Positions 1 to 10,531 are shown, numbered from the stretch's first letter. The stretch is 64,000 nucleotides of DNA from Streptacidiphilus neutrinimicus (GCF_000787815.1 NZ_BBPO01000008.1:1-64000); one strand, 5' to 3'. The notes: generated by a model from the sequence alone, not told the origin. Program-made: numbers and translations.

Positions 1-65
1 AAGCTGCCGGTAAGCCGGCGGTTCCTAGCCTCGCGGTTGAGCGATCGCGCTCCCGAGGAGGAACT

Positions 66-2234
66 GTGGAACCGTTGCGCAGGTGGGTGATCCGGCACCG
101 GGTGCTGGTGCTGGCGGCCTGGCTGGTCGTCACCGTGGCCGGCGTCGTCGTGGCGCCGAGCGTGTCGAGTCGGCTGGTGCCGGGAGTTCACACGAACGGG
201 TCGGCCTACGCGGCCGATACGCGGATCGCCGCGCAGTACGGCGGTGCTACCTCTGACCCGGGCGTGCTGGTGCTCGGGCTGCCGCCGGGCGAGACGGTGG
301 GCGCCGCAGCTGTCGGCGCTCAACTACGGGCGGTGGACGCTGCTATCACCAGGGCCGCTCCGCAGCTCCGGCTGGTCTCGTACGCGTCGACCGGCGCCCG
401 GGCACTCGTCGGGACCGGCGGCGCCAGCACCATCGTGCTGGCCTATCCGCCCCACGACGGCGATGACATGACGACCGACCAGGTCGACACGTTGACCGCG
501 GCGGCCAAGGCCGCAGTGCCCTCGCTGAGTGTGAACGGCACGAGCGTGCGGGCACTGGAGGCCGGAAACGCGGCTTCGGGCGGAAACTCGACGGTCACCA
601 GCGAACTCGTCTTCGGAGCGGTCGGCGCGCTGATCGTGCTGGTCTGGGTGTTCGGGTCGCTGCTGGCCGCGCTGCCCATCATCATGGCGCTGATCTCGGT
701 GCTGACGATGCAGCTGCTGATCTACGGACTGACCTACCTGATGCCGTCGTCCTCGCCTCTGAACCCGGCGGTGCAGTACATCGTGGCACTGCTCGGTCTG
801 GGCCTGTCGATCGACTACTCGCTGCTGGTGGTCACGCGCTGGCGGGAGGAACGCGCCTCGGGCAGGAGCAATGACGAGGCGGTGCGGGCGGCGGTCGAGC
901 GCGCCGGGCACTCGGTGTGGTTCAGCGGTCTGGTCGCCTCACTCGGCCTGTTCGCGCTGATCGTCGTGCCGAACTCGGTGGTGCGCGGGATCGGCGTTGC
1001 CGGGTTGTTCATTCCGTCGACGGCGACGCTGGTCGCGCTGACGCTGCTGCCGGCACTTCTGTCGAAGGTCGGTGCGCGGGTGGACTGGCCCCGGCGGCGC
1101 TCGGCGGGCGCGGCGAGCCGATTCTGGACCTGGTGGGCCGGCCGGGTGATCCGGTTCCGGGTGCTCGCCGCCGTTGTGGGTCTCGGGATCCTCGGCACGC
1201 TCGCCGGTGTTGCCGCGACGATCGACATCGGCCTGCCGACCACCTCCCATCTGGCCGGCAGCGGTGCCTACACCGACGGCCTGCGCGCGCTGGAGGCGGA
1301 CGGCTTCCCCTCCGGGACACTGACCACGGTCCCGGTGTACCTCCCGCACGCGGCGGATGCCGCCTCGGTCGCCTCCTCGCTGGACTCGGTGGCGAGCGTG
1401 CGCGGCGCCGTCGCTCCCGCCGGAATCCCTTGGCAGCAGGGCGGGAGTGCGATGGTGTTCGTCATCCCGCAGCACGAGGTGGGCACCTCGCTGGGCGGGA
1501 CCTCGCTCGCCGACCTCCAGCACACGGTTCCGCGCGGCGTACTCGTCGGAGGCGAGGGTGCGGTCAACATCGATCTGACCAACTCCACCTACGGCGCGTT
1601 CCCGGGCCTGTTCGCCGTCGTCGCGCTCGTGACGTTCCTTCTGCTCGCGCGTGGCCTGCGCTCGATCGTGCTGCCGGCGAAGGCGGTGCTGCTGAACATC
1701 GCGTCGGTCGCCGCGTCCTACGGCATGCTGGTGCTCGTCTTCCAGCACGGCTTCGGGATGCAGACCCTTTGGGGTGCGCGCGGCTACGGCTCGGTGGACA
1801 CGCTCGCACCGGTGCTGATCTTCGGGTTCCTGTTCGGGGTCTCGATGGACTACGAGGTGTTCATCCTCGCCCGGGTCCGTGAGGGCTACCAGCGCACCGG
1901 CTCCACGGGGGAGGGGCTCGTCGAGGGGATCTCACGGACCGGACGCCTGGTCACCAGCGCCGCGCTGATCCTCTTCCTCGCGCTCGCCTCGCTCTCCACG
2001 GCCAACGACATCACCGTGCGGCAGATCGCCGCGGGCCTGGCCTGCGGGGTGCTGCTGGACGCCGTGGTCGTGCGGATGCTGCTGCTTCCCGCACTGGTCT
2101 CGTTGCTGGGCCGGCTGAACTGGTGGATGCCACGGAGCGCCGCCCGGCTGCTGAGGATCAAGGAGGAGGCGCCCGGGCCTACGTCCGAGCAGGAGCAGGA
2201 GCGTACCGCGATCCCGATCGGGGATGCTGGTTAG
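66..2234 (+). CDS. MMPL family transporter
   Basis: A 722-aa polytopic membrane protein of the RND/MMPL superfamily, which exports lipids or drugs across the actinobacterial membrane using proton motive force. One membrane helix lies near the N terminus (about residues 14-33). Two similar membrane blocks follow, each with the family's transmembrane Asp-Tyr signature: GLSIDYSLL near residue 250 and GVSMDYEVFIL near residue 595. Large soluble loops lie between. The GTG start has GAGGAGGAA just upstream. The stop codon directly abuts the start of the response regulator gene, so transporter and two-component system are probably one transcript and the system may control this exporter. The substrate cannot be read from the sequence. 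Confidence 0.93.
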   Translation: MEPLRRWVIRHRVLVLAAWLVVTVAGVVVAPSVSSRLVPGVHTNGSAYAADTRIAAQYGGATSDPGVLVLGLPPGETVGAAAVGAQLRAVDAAITRAAPQLRLVSYASTGARALVGTGGASTIVLAYPPHDGDDMTTDQVDTLTAAAKAAVPSLSVNGTSVRALEAGNAASGGNSTVTSELVFGAVGALIVLVWVFGSLLAALPIIMALISVLTMQLLIYGLTYLMPSSSPLNPAVQYIVALLGLGLSIDYSLLVVTRWREERASGRSNDEAVRAAVERAGHSVWFSGLVASLGLFALIVVPNSVVRGIGVAGLFIPSTATLVALTLLPALLSKVGARVDWPRRRSAGAASRFWTWWAGRVIRFRVLAAVVGLGILGTLAGVAATIDIGLPTTSHLAGSGAYTDGLRALEADGFPSGTLTTVPVYLPHAADAASVASSLDSVASVRGAVAPAGIPWQQGGSAMVFVIPQHEVGTSLGGTSLADLQHTVPRGVLVGGEGAVNIDLTNSTYGAFPGLFAVVALVTFLLLARGLRSIVLPAKAVLLNIASVAASYGMLVLVFQHGFGMQTLWGARGYGSVDTLAPVLIFGFLFGVSMDYEVFILARVREGYQRTGSTGEGLVEGISRTGRLVTSAALILFLALASLSTANDITVRQIAAGLACGVLLDAVVVRMLLLPALVSLLGRLNWWMPRSAARLLRIKEEAPGPTSEQEQERTAIPIGDAG

Positions 2235-2912
2235 ATGCGCGTGCTGGTGGTCGAGGACGAACCGGACATGGCCGAGTCACTCGCGTGGGGACTGGAGGCC
2301 GAGGGTTACGTCGTGGATGTCGCGTTCAACGGCACCGACGGGCTGTGGAAGGCCCGCGAGACGTCCCCCGACGTGATCATCCTGGACGTGATGCTGCCCG
2401 GCATGGACGGCTACCAGATCTGCCGGGCCCTGCGTGAGCAGGGCCGGTGGACCCCGATCCTGATGCTCACCGCCATGGACGAGGACCTCGACCACGCCGA
2501 GGGGCTCGACAGCGGGGCCGACGACTACCTGGCCAAGCCCTTCTCCTACCCGGTGCTTCTCGCGCACCTGCGCGCGCTGACCCGGCGCGCCATGGGAGCC
2601 AGGCCGACGGTGCTCACCACCGTCGGCCTGGCGCTGGACCCGGCCAGCCGCACGGTGACCCGCGAGGGCGAGGCACTGGATCTGACCGTCCGCGAGGTCG
2701 CGGTCCTCGAACACCTGCTGCGCAACGCCGGACGGGCGGTGTCCAAAACCGAACTGCTGGAGCACTGCTGGGACGTCAACTTCGAGGGCGGACCCTCCGT
2801 GGTCGAGGTCCACGTCCACCGGCTGCGGCGCAAGCTCGAGGCGGGCGGCAGCCCTCCGGTCATCGAGACGGTGCGCGGCCAGGGCTACCTGATCCGTCTG
2901 GTGGACCGGTGA
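2235..2912 (+). CDS. OmpR/PhoB-family response regulator
   Basis: A 225-aa DNA-binding response regulator. The receiver domain (residues 1-115) shows the acidic pair VEDE at the N terminus, phospho-acceptor Asp51 in IILDVMLPG and the conserved Lys in AKPF. The winged-helix domain ends with the usual RLRRKL and VRGQGYLI signature. The ATG follows the transporter stop codon with no gap, and the gene overlaps the kinase start by GTGA. It is the cognate partner of the downstream kinase and most likely regulates the adjacent MMPL exporter. Confidence 0.95.
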   Translation: MRVLVVEDEPDMAESLAWGLEAEGYVVDVAFNGTDGLWKARETSPDVIILDVMLPGMDGYQICRALREQGRWTPILMLTAMDEDLDHAEGLDSGADDYLAKPFSYPVLLAHLRALTRRAMGARPTVLTTVGLALDPASRTVTREGEALDLTVREVAVLEHLLRNAGRAVSKTELLEHCWDVNFEGGPSVVEVHVHRLRRKLEAGGSPPVIETVRGQGYLIRLVDR

Positions 2913-4324
2913 ACGGCCCGGCGGCCGGAGAGCCCGGCGCGGTAGGACCGCGCCCGGGCCCGCACACTGCCCGCGCGGGCAGTGTGCGGGCCCGGGTCAC
3001 CGCGGTCGCCGGACTCGCGCTCACGCTGGCCGTGGCCCTCGGACTCGTGCTGCTGTACCTCCTTCAGACCGGCTCGGCGCACCGGACCACGGACGACCAG
3101 CTGCGTACCTACGCCGCACAGATCGAGCAGTCCGGCCAGGCGGGGGCCTGGCCGCGCCCGTTGCCGCCTTTCGCCCTGGACGCGAACGCCCAGGCCCAGG
3201 TCCTCGCCCCGGACGGTACGGTGTTGGCGGCCACCCACGCCCTGGACGGCATCGGCGCCCTCTACACGTTGGCCCCCGGCTCGGACACGCTGGTGCGTCA
3301 GAAGGCCGCCCCGGCGCTGTCCGGCGAGGTGCGCGCCGTCGGGACCAGGGCGACCGTGGACGGACGGCCGGTGGACGTCGTCGTCTTCACCACCACCGAC
3401 CTGCTCGCCCAGGTCAACGAGACCTTCGCCCGGCTGCTGCTGATCGGCCTGCCGGTCATCCTGCTGCTGGCCTGCGGCACCGTCTGGCTGGTCGTGGGCC
3501 GGGCGCTGCGTCCCGTCGAGCGGATCCGCCGCTCGGTCACCGAGATCACCGCCGCCGACCTTTCCCGACGGGTCCCCGAACCGGCCGCCCGCGACGAGGT
3601 CGGTCAGCTCGCCCGCACCATGAACGACATGCTCGCCCGGCTCGACGACTCGGCCACGAGGCAACGGCGGTTCGCCGCCGACGCCTCGCACGAACTACGC
3701 AGCCCGCTTGCGGCGATCCGCACCTCGCTCGAGGTGGGCCTCGCACACCCGGACACCGCACCCTGGCCGCAGATCGCTCAGCGTGCAGCCCGTCAGTCCG
3801 CCCGCCTGGAGAAGCTCGTCCAGGAGCTGCTGCTGCTCGCCAGGAGCGACGACCGGCAGTTGGTCGCGCACCGGGCCCCGGTGGATCTCGCCGAATTGAT
3901 CGAGGAGATCCGCGCGACGACCCCGTCCCCCCGCGTGGAGGTCGCGACTGCGGGCCACGCGCCGGGGGAGCCGGTGGTGCTCGGCGACCGGGAGCACCTG
4001 GGCCGGATGGTGCGCAACCTCGTCGACAACGGGGTCCGCTTCGCCCGGCACACTGTCCTGATCGCCGTAAGGGCCCTGCCGAGCGGAGAGCTCGCCATCG
4101 AGGTGACCGACGACGGGCCGGGCATTCCCGCCGAGGAGCGCGAACGCGTCTTCGCCCGCTTCGTCCGCCTGGACACCAGCCGCGAACGCGCGAGCGGATC
4201 GAGCGGCCTGGGCCTCGCGATCGCGAAGGAGATCGCCACGGCACACGGCGGGCACATCACCATCGCCCAGGCCCCGAGCGGCGGCGCACTGGTCAGGGTC
4301 ACCCTGCCACGTGCCGCCGATTGA
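2909..4324 (+). CDS. Sensor histidine kinase
   Basis: A membrane-bound HAMP histidine kinase of 471 aa if it starts at the GTG overlapping the regulator stop. Two membrane helices (about residues 29-50 and 173-194) flank an extracytoplasmic sensor of about 120 aa. HAMP follows, then the H-box DASHELRSPL (His near residue 260), the N-box NLVDNGVRFA and the G-boxes DDGPGIP and GLGLAIAKE. The open frame extends upstream into the regulator gene, but that part is out-of-frame read-through. A second in-frame GTG at 2984 lies inside a perfect 44-bp palindrome (2953-2996), so the true start is uncertain. The first 25 residues are low-complexity G/P/R and not obviously needed. Confidence 0.92.
   Translation: MNGPAAGEPGAVGPRPGPHTARAGSVRARVTAVAGLALTLAVALGLVLLYLLQTGSAHRTTDDQLRTYAAQIEQSGQAGAWPRPLPPFALDANAQAQVLAPDGTVLAATHALDGIGALYTLAPGSDTLVRQKAAPALSGEVRAVGTRATVDGRPVDVVVFTTTDLLAQVNETFARLLLIGLPVILLLACGTVWLVVGRALRPVERIRRSVTEITAADLSRRVPEPAARDEVGQLARTMNDMLARLDDSATRQRRFAADASHELRSPLAAIRTSLEVGLAHPDTAPWPQIAQRAARQSARLEKLVQELLLLARSDDRQLVAHRAPVDLAELIEEIRATTPSPRVEVATAGHAPGEPVVLGDREHLGRMVRNLVDNGVRFARHTVLIAVRALPSGELAIEVTDDGPGIPAEERERVFARFVRLDTSRERASGSSGLGLAIAKEIATAHGGHITIAQAPSGGALVRVTLPRAAD
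2953..2996. repeat. Perfect 44-bp palindrome at kinase 5' end
   Basis: The left arm 2953-2974 (starts CCCGGGCCCG) is the exact reverse complement of the right arm 2975-2996, with no spacer. It lies within the first 30 codons of the kinase gene, and the right arm contains an in-frame GTG (2984). As RNA it would form a very stable hairpin between the regulator and the kinase. Confidence 0.9.
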
Positions 4325-4840
4325 GCGTCCCGGGCGGAGGGGCCACGCAACCGGCGTAGGTCGATGCGGGCGCAAGCAGACCGAAAGGTCGCGGCTCCCA
4401 GCGTGACGGTAGGGACCTGTTCGCGCCGCGCTGTACGCCGGCTCGACCCCCTGGACGGCGACGGCCCGATGAACCGCCCCATCACCCGACCCTCGCACGA
4501 GCGCCGCCGAGCACAAGTCGGCGGTAGTCCGGGTCGCCGCGGTGGTAGTTGACTGCTCGCCAACCGGTGCTGCCGACCTTGACCAGGGGTGGCGGGGTCA
4601 GCAGGAGCCCGATGACGGTTCATGGCGGCGGTGCGCGACGCCACCGCCGACCTGTTCCCGAATGCCGGTCTTCCGGGGCCGGGGATGGTCCAGCGGCCGA
4701 AGAGGTGCTGCGACTCGGCGGCGGAAAGCGCGTTGCCGAAGCCGAGGCGGAACTGCTTGGGTCACGATGCCGCTCGAACGCCGGCCTGTCCCACCCCCGA
4801 ACACCGGCTCGCCGCTGGGTCGCGGTCGGCTGCTCGCGGG
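4325..4840. other. Intergenic, no recognisable gene
   Basis: These 516 bases separate the kinase from the broken aldehyde dehydrogenase. Only low-complexity open frames on both strands are present. None has a convincing ribosome binding site or a recognisable domain. Confidence 0.6.
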
Positions 4841-6264
4841 TCAGCCCAGCACTTCTCCGATCGGGGCGTCGGCGTCCACGTAGCGCACGAGTTTGCGGTT
4901 TGCGAATTCCACGATGCCCACATCGCCGAGTTCGCGACCGTAGCCGGAGCGCTTGATGCCGCCGAAGGGCAGCTCCGGACGGGACGCGGTCGGGTGGTTG
5001 ATCCACACCATGCCCGCCTCCAGCCGGTCCGCGACCCGGCGGGCACGCTCCGGATCGGCGGCGAAGACCGCGCCTCCCAGGCCGTAGGGGGAGGCGTTGG
5101 CCAGTGCCACGGCCTCATCCTCGTCAGCGACCCGGTAGACCGTGGCGACGGGACCGAAGAGCTCTTCCCGGTAGGCCCGCATGTCCGGTGTGACATCGGT
5201 GAGCAGGGTTGGCTCCACGAAGGCGCCCGGCAGTTCGGGCCGCCCGCCGCCCAACACGACCGTGGCTCCCTTGTCCGCCGCGTCACGAACCTGCTCCAGC
5301 AGTAGGTCGGCCGCAGCCTCGGAGGACATCGGGCCGAGCGTGGTGGCGGGTTCGAGCGGATCTCCCGGTTGCAGTTCGCTCAGCCGGTCACGCAACCCGG
5401 TGAGAAAGGCCTCGTAGACATCGGCAAGGGCGATGAAGCGCTGGCCGCCACGCAGCACTGCCCGGTGTTGCCCATCCGTCCGAGGAACGCGGCGTACACG
5501 GTGCGCTCGAGGTTGTGGCCGTCCAGCACGATGAATGGATCACTGCCACCCAGCTCGAGGACGGACTTCTTGACATTGCGGCCGGTGGTCTCACCCAGGC
5601 TCACGCCCGCCCGCTCGCTTCCGGTCAGTGACGCTCCCTGCACGCGAGAGTCGTCGATGATCTTCCCGACGTCTCTGCCCCGCACAAAAAGATTCGTGTA
5701 GACCCCGCTCGGCACACCCGCATCCGTGAACAGTCGTTCAAGTGCCAGTGCGGACTGGGGACAGCTACTCGCGTGCTTGAGCAGGATCGTGTTGCCGAGG
5801 ACGAGGTTGGGAGCCGCGAATCGGGCTACCTGGTACAGCGGAAAGTTCCACGGCATCACGCCGAGAAGGACGCCGAGCGGTTCGTTCACCAGCACAGCCG
5901 TGCCCTCGGGCACCGGCAGCGATCGCTCCTCCAGCAGCTCGGGGCCGTGCTCGCCGTAGTAGGTGAGGATGTCGGACGCGAGGTCGACCTCTGCGCGGCT
6001 TGAGTTGATCAGCTTGCCGACCTCAAGTGTCAGGAGGTGCGCCAGTTCCTCCTTGCGCTCCCTCATGAGCCGGCCGGCGCATTGCATGTGGGCCCCCCGG
6101 TCGGCCGTCGACCGGGCACGCCAGTTCGGAAAGCTACGGTGGGCCGCGTCGATCGCGCGCCCCACCTCCTCCGCGCTCAGCGCCGGGAACTCACGAAGCC
6201 TTTCACCGGTGTACGGGTTGACCGTGGCGATGGGGTTGCCCTGGGCAGTGACATGGGCGTCCAT
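4841..6264 (-). pseudogene. Aldehyde dehydrogenase (succinate-semialdehyde type), frameshifted
   Basis: NAD(P)-dependent aldehyde dehydrogenase split over two frames. The N-terminal part (down to about 5445) carries ATVNPYTGE, the motif GVMPWNFP and the catalytic region ELGGSDPF...GNTGQCC. The C-terminal part resumes in another frame at [10 protein letters not shown] and continues through [27 protein letters not shown] to the end. The frames join if one base (a C) is restored near 5443-5447. The protein would then be about 474 aa, normal for the family. The ATG at 6264 has GGGAGG upstream, whereas an upstream ATG at 6288 lacks one. All key residues survive, so this is either a very recent mutation or a sequencing error. 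It lies next to, and on the same strand as, the PucR-like regulator gene. Confidence 0.88.
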
Positions 6265-6446
6265 GACGCCTCCCTGGAGTCGGGGCACATCGGGTTCCGC
6301 GCCGGGACCTGCTCACACCTGCCGAGGCTGTTCCGCTTCGCCGGGGTCCCGCCGGCAGAACCGAACGGAATGGGTCCGGCGGCGGGAAACCCCGGCGGCG
6401 CAATCCTCGACGTCTGTGGTGCAGCTACCCGTACAGGTGGTCGCAT

Positions 6447-8204
6447 TCAGCATCGCCCGCCCAGGATGATCTTCCAGACGCGCGTTGCCACCTGCAGATT
6501 GAGCCGCGTGTCCACATCCGCGAGGTCGTGGTCGCTGATCTCGCGAATGCGCTGCAGTCGGTAGCGCAGGGTGCTGCGGTGGACGGTCAGCGCGGCGGCC
6601 GCATCGTCGTAGTTGCCTCCGCAGTCGAAGTAGCGCGAGAGTGTCTCCACCAACTCCGTGTTGTGCTCGGCGTCGTAGTCGATCAGCCGGCCAAGCCACT
6701 CTCGCACGAAGAACTGCAGCTCCCGGAGATCGTTGCCGGGCCCCAGGATCCGGTACAGCCCCAGATCGTCGAAGAAGGTCGTCCCGCTACGTTGGCGGGA
6801 GTTCTGACGCACTTCCAGCGCCCGTAGTGCTTCCAGGTAGCAGCGATGAATGTCGCTCGGTGAGACGCTTCGAGTGCTCACCCCGATCGCTCCCTCGGGC
6901 GTCCCCAGTTCCTGGGCCAGCGCCGCATGCACGGCAGGTTCGTTGGGCCTCGCTTCGGACAGCACGACCACTCGGTCGCCGCGACGGGTGATCAGCGGAC
7001 GGATCGCTGCGGTGGCCATCGCTCGCTCGACAGCACGGGTGCAGGAGTCGTCTGCGGCGTTGCCCGGCCAGTGCACCACGACCACGTAGTGAGGACGTCG
7101 CAGGTCATGGCCGAGGGCTTCGGCTCGGGTGTAGGCGTCCGTGTCGTCAGCCCCTTCCAGCAGGTCGTCCATCAGCTGACGGCGCAGACGCAGTTCGACC
7201 GCGGTGAGTTCGCGCACACGCAGGAGTTCCTGGGCAAGTGACCGCAGAGCGTGATCCAACGCGAACATCGTGTGCTCGTTGGCCGTCGCTTCCGGGTCCT
7301 CGAGGGCGAGTACGCCGAGGAGGTCGCCGCGCGGCTGGGCCAGGACGATCAGCCGGTCCCTGACTTTGACCGGACCCGCCTCGCGCGCGACCCGCCGAAG
7401 CATCTCCTCCTGGTCGGACGCGGAGCGCACCGGATAGGGGTCGGGCCGACCGGGACCCGACCAGGACCTCAGGTTGCCGAACCGGTCTTCGATGAGCGAG
7501 GGCAGCCCGGTGAGCTCGTACAGCGCTTGGGCGATGGCGTCCTCGCCACCGCCCAGGGCGGCCACGTGGGCGAGGGACTCGTGCACGGTCGTCTGAAAGT
7601 GCAGCTCAGAGCGCACTGTGTCCAACTGCTGCAGTGCGGTGTCCCGTTCGCTGCGGAGTCGGCTCAGCTCGTCGGCCGGGTCGTGCCGCGCGGGGCGCCG
7701 GACCGCCAGTGAGACGGCTGCCGCCGTGAGCTCCACAAGGGTCGAGAGGAGGAAGTACCCCTGCTCACCGGGGTCGGAGTGGGAGGAGACCACGATGCAG
7801 CCGAGCCGACCGCCGAGCCCGTGCAGGCCGAACGCCCAGTTCCAGAAGCGCCCGGGAAGAGGTGCGGGGCCGTCAGCCTCGCCCGCCTCCTCCATCCGTG
7901 CGTCGTCGACCGTCGGTGCTCCCGCGTCATCGAGGAAGACGCGGGACAAGCCGTCGCCCGTCCCTAGATATCCGGCCTCTACGTGGTAGGGGCCGAGGGT
8001 GCTGACGTGTCGCATGGCCGACCGCACGATCTCACTCTGCTCCACGCAGGTGAACAGCGTGTGGGACAGCGCCAGCAGCCCGTGTGGGTCCAGCGCCGCG
8101 AGTCGGGGGGCGTGCTGTTCGGTGCCCCCGGTGTTGCTCGCGTGGCCGGTCACCGCCTCGTGGGAAACGTGAGCGGACAGCCTTTGTGACGGAGGGGAGG
8201 CCAT
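6447..8204 (-). CDS. PucR/CdaR-family transcriptional regulator with GAF-like domain
   Basis: A 585-aa regulator. The N-terminal half (about residues 40-330) has the look of GAF-type sensing domains with a Leu-rich helix between them. The C terminus has the PucR helix-turn-helix: FDCGGNYDDAAAAL, HRSTLRYRLQRI and a closing DLADVDTRLNLQVATRVWK. Such proteins usually activate nearby catabolic genes. The downstream neighbour on the same strand is the broken aldehyde dehydrogenase, a plausible former target. A 400-bp intergenic stretch separates it from the divergent dnaK operon. Confidence 0.88.
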   Translation of the reverse strand: MASPPSQRLSAHVSHEAVTGHASNTGGTEQHAPRLAALDPHGLLALSHTLFTCVEQSEIVRSAMRHVSTLGPYHVEAGYLGTGDGLSRVFLDDAGAPTVDDARMEEAGEADGPAPLPGRFWNWAFGLHGLGGRLGCIVVSSHSDPGEQGYFLLSTLVELTAAAVSLAVRRPARHDPADELSRLRSERDTALQQLDTVRSELHFQTTVHESLAHVAALGGGEDAIAQALYELTGLPSLIEDRFGNLRSWSGPGRPDPYPVRSASDQEEMLRRVAREAGPVKVRDRLIVLAQPRGDLLGVLALEDPEATANEHTMFALDHALRSLAQELLRVRELTAVELRLRRQLMDDLLEGADDTDAYTRAEALGHDLRRPHYVVVVHWPGNAADDSCTRAVERAMATAAIRPLITRRGDRVVVLSEARPNEPAVHAALAQELGTPEGAIGVSTRSVSPSDIHRCYLEALRALEVRQNSRQRSGTTFFDDLGLYRILGPGNDLRELQFFVREWLGRLIDYDAEHNTELVETLSRYFDCGGNYDDAAAALTVHRSTLRYRLQRIREISDHDLADVDTRLNLQVATRVWKIILGGRC

Positions 8205-8604
8205 AGATCACTCCGTTCTCCTCCGGTCATCGGAGGTGACCGAGCGACTCGTGGGTCCGTGCCTACCCAGCCTGGGCTAAATCAACCGGTTTGTTCGAGT
8301 TTACGGCTTGTTCTCGTGGACCGATCAAGTGTGTCGCTTTCTGACCTGCCGGGTGCAGGTGGCGCGCGCCGCTCTCGTGCCAGTCTGGGTCTTTCACGGA
8401 TCGTCGGACGCGCCGCCAGCCGTGGGAGCACCTTTCGATCAGGGGTTTCCCGTTGTGAGGAGGGCGGCCGTCGGACGGAGTGCGACTTCGGGCTGCTGAA
8501 CTGGCTGGGCGCGAGCAGCCGAGGAAAGGCCCCCGGTCACCCCGGCAAGTGCGCGAGCCCGAACGACTCCGAGGGAGAACGGGCCGTCGCGGAAGGAGTT
8601 CCTC
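8205..8604. promoter_or_regulatory. Divergent control region upstream of dnaK
   Basis: These 400 bases lie between the divergent PucR-like gene and dnaK and must hold the promoter of the chaperone operon. An AACCGGTT palindrome sits at 8284-8291. I searched by eye for HspR-binding HAIR sequences (CTTGAGT-N7-ACTCAAG) and for CIRCE and found neither. The dnaK ribosome binding site GGAAGGAG lies just before 8605. Confidence 0.5.
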
Positions 8605-10521
8605 ATGGCCAAGGCAGTAGGGATCGACCTCGGCACCACGAACTCGGTGATCGCCGTGTGGGAGGGTGGCGAGCCGACGGTTGTCCCCAACAGCGAGGGC
8701 AACCGCACCACGCCGTCCGTGGTGGCCTTCACCGACGCCGGCGAGCGCCTGGTGGGCCAGCTGGCCCGCCGCCAGGCGATCCTCAACCCCAAGGGCACCA
8801 TCTACTCGGCCAAGCGGTTCATCGGCCGACACTTCGACGAGATCTCCGAAGAGGCCAGGGCGGTCGCGTACGACGTGGTCGAGGGAGACGGCGGCGCCGC
8901 CCGGTTCAAGGTGCGCGACAAGCTCTACGCGCCCGAGGAGATCAGCGCGCAGGTGTTGCGCAAGCTCGCCGACGACGCCTCCAAGCAGTTGGGGGAGCGG
9001 GTCACGGAGGCGGTCATCACGGTGCCCGCCTACTTCAACGACGCCCAGCGCACCGCCACCAAGGACGCCGGACGGATCGCCGGCCTTGAAGTGCTGCGGA
9101 TCATCAACGAGCCGACCGCGGCCGCCCTCGCCTATGGCATGGACAAGAAGCAGCACGAGACGGTACTCGTCTTCGACCTGGGCGGTGGCACCTTCGACGT
9201 CAGCATCCTCGACGTCGGCGACGGGGTGGTGGAGGTGCGGTCCACGGCGGGCGACAGCCATCTGGGCGGCGACGACTTCGACCGACGGCTGGTCGATCAG
9301 CTCGCCGAGGGCTTCCAGAAAGAGAACGGCATCGACCTGCGCAAGGATCCGCAGGCTCTGCAGCGACTCTTCGAGGCCGCCGAGAAGGCCAAGACAGAGC
9401 TCAGCTCGGTGACCCAGACGCAGGTCAGCCTGCCGTTCATCACGGCCGACGCCTCTGGCCCCAAGCATCTGACCACGACGATCATGCGGTCCACGTTCGA
9501 GCAGATCACCGGCGACCTGGTGGAGCGTTGCCTGGGCCCGGTGCGCCAGGCCATGGACGACGCCAAGGTCAGTGACAACGACATCGACGAGGTCATCCTC
9601 GTCGGCGGCTCCACCCGCATCCCTGCCGTCCAGGCCCTGGTGCGGAGGCTGACCGGCGGCAAGGAACCCAACATGAGCGTCAACCCCGACGAGGTCGTGG
9701 CGATGGGCGCCGCGATCCAGGCCGGGGTCCTCAAGGGCGAGGTGAAGGATGTCCTGCTGCTCGACGTCACCCCGTTGTCGCTGGGCGTGGAGACACGCGG
9801 CGGCGTGATGACGAAGATCATCGAGCGGAACACCACCATTCCGGTGCGCCGCACCGAGACCTTCTCCACCGCCGAGGACAACCAGCCCGCCGTCGACGTC
9901 GTCGTCCTGCAGGGCGAGCGTGAGAGGGCTGCGGACAACCGGGTCCTGGGTCGCTTCCAGCTCACGGACATCCGCCCCGCGCCGCGCGGTGAGCCGCAGA
10001 TCGAGGTCATCTTCGACATCGACGCCAACGGCATCCTCAGCGTCACCGCGCGGGACAAGGACACGGGGAAGGAGCAGAGCATCACCATCAGTGAGAGTTC
10101 CAACCTCGACCGCAGCGAGGTGGAACGGATGGTCCAGGAGGCGGAGAGCAACCGCGGCCAGGACCAGGCCCTGCGCGAGGCGGTCGACGCCCGGAACGAA
10201 CTGGATGCCATCGCCTACCAGGTCGAAAAGCGCCTCGGAGAGCTCGGCGACGCCGCCCCCGCACACGAGAAGGCCCGCGCCGAGATGCTCGTGGCCGAGG
10301 CTCGCGAGGCGGTCAAGAACGAGGCCGGGGTGGACAAGGTCCGGCCACTGACCTCCGAACTCCAGCAGGTTTTCGCGGGGCTGACGGCCCACCAGGCGGG
10401 AGCCGCCGCAGGCGGTCCGGCGGGCACCGGCTCACCGGATGGATCCGGCCCCGGCGCGGCCGCACCGGGGGGTTCCGGGGGCGACGACGATGTGATCGAC
10501 GCCGAGTTCGACAAGGGCTGA
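8605..10521 (+). CDS. dnaK: Molecular chaperone DnaK (Hsp70)
   Basis: Hsp70 of 638 aa, an ATP-driven holdase/foldase. The ATPase domain shows [10 protein letters not shown] at the N terminus, [14 protein letters not shown] in the middle and [11 protein letters not shown]. The substrate domain follows with [14 protein letters not shown], and a Gly/Asp-rich tail ends [10 protein letters not shown]. It opens a run of at least seven same-strand genes (grpE, dnaJ, cbpM-like, clpB, thioredoxin and more). The clpB, thioredoxin and reductase cargo, and a cbpM-like gene where housekeeping loci carry hspR, suggest a second, accessory dnaK copy. That cannot be proven from this window. Confidence 0.96.
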   Translation: MAKAVGIDLGTTNSVIAVWEGGEPTVVPNSEGNRTTPSVVAFTDAGERLVGQLARRQAILNPKGTIYSAKRFIGRHFDEISEEARAVAYDVVEGDGGAARFKVRDKLYAPEEISAQVLRKLADDASKQLGERVTEAVITVPAYFNDAQRTATKDAGRIAGLEVLRIINEPTAAALAYGMDKKQHETVLVFDLGGGTFDVSILDVGDGVVEVRSTAGDSHLGGDDFDRRLVDQLAEGFQKENGIDLRKDPQALQRLFEAAEKAKTELSSVTQTQVSLPFITADASGPKHLTTTIMRSTFEQITGDLVERCLGPVRQAMDDAKVSDNDIDEVILVGGSTRIPAVQALVRRLTGGKEPNMSVNPDEVVAMGAAIQAGVLKGEVKDVLLLDVTPLSLGVETRGGVMTKIIERNTTIPVRRTETFSTAEDNQPAVDVVVLQGERERAADNRVLGRFQLTDIRPAPRGEPQIEVIFDIDANGILSVTARDKDTGKEQSITISESSNLDRSEVERMVQEAESNRGQDQALREAVDARNELDAIAYQVEKRLGELGDAAPAHEKARAEMLVAEAREAVKNEAGVDKVRPLTSELQQVFAGLTAHQAGAAAGGPAGTGSPDGSGPGAAAPGGSGGDDDVIDAEFDKG

Positions 10522-10531
10522 GGTGCCCGCC

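Noticed and set aside
2447-2908. Extension of the kinase frame through the response regulator gene
   Set aside because: Arg/Pro-rich read-through in a wrong frame of a conserved gene. The kinase starts at the GTGA overlap or later.
8205-8604. HAIR or CIRCE heat-shock operator upstream of dnaK
   Set aside because: No CTTGAGT-N7-ACTCAAG or TTAGCACTC-N9-GAGTGCTAA match was found by eye.
8263-10392. 709-codon open frame antisense to dnaK
   Set aside because: Same shadow effect. dnaK on the + strand has all Hsp70 motifs.
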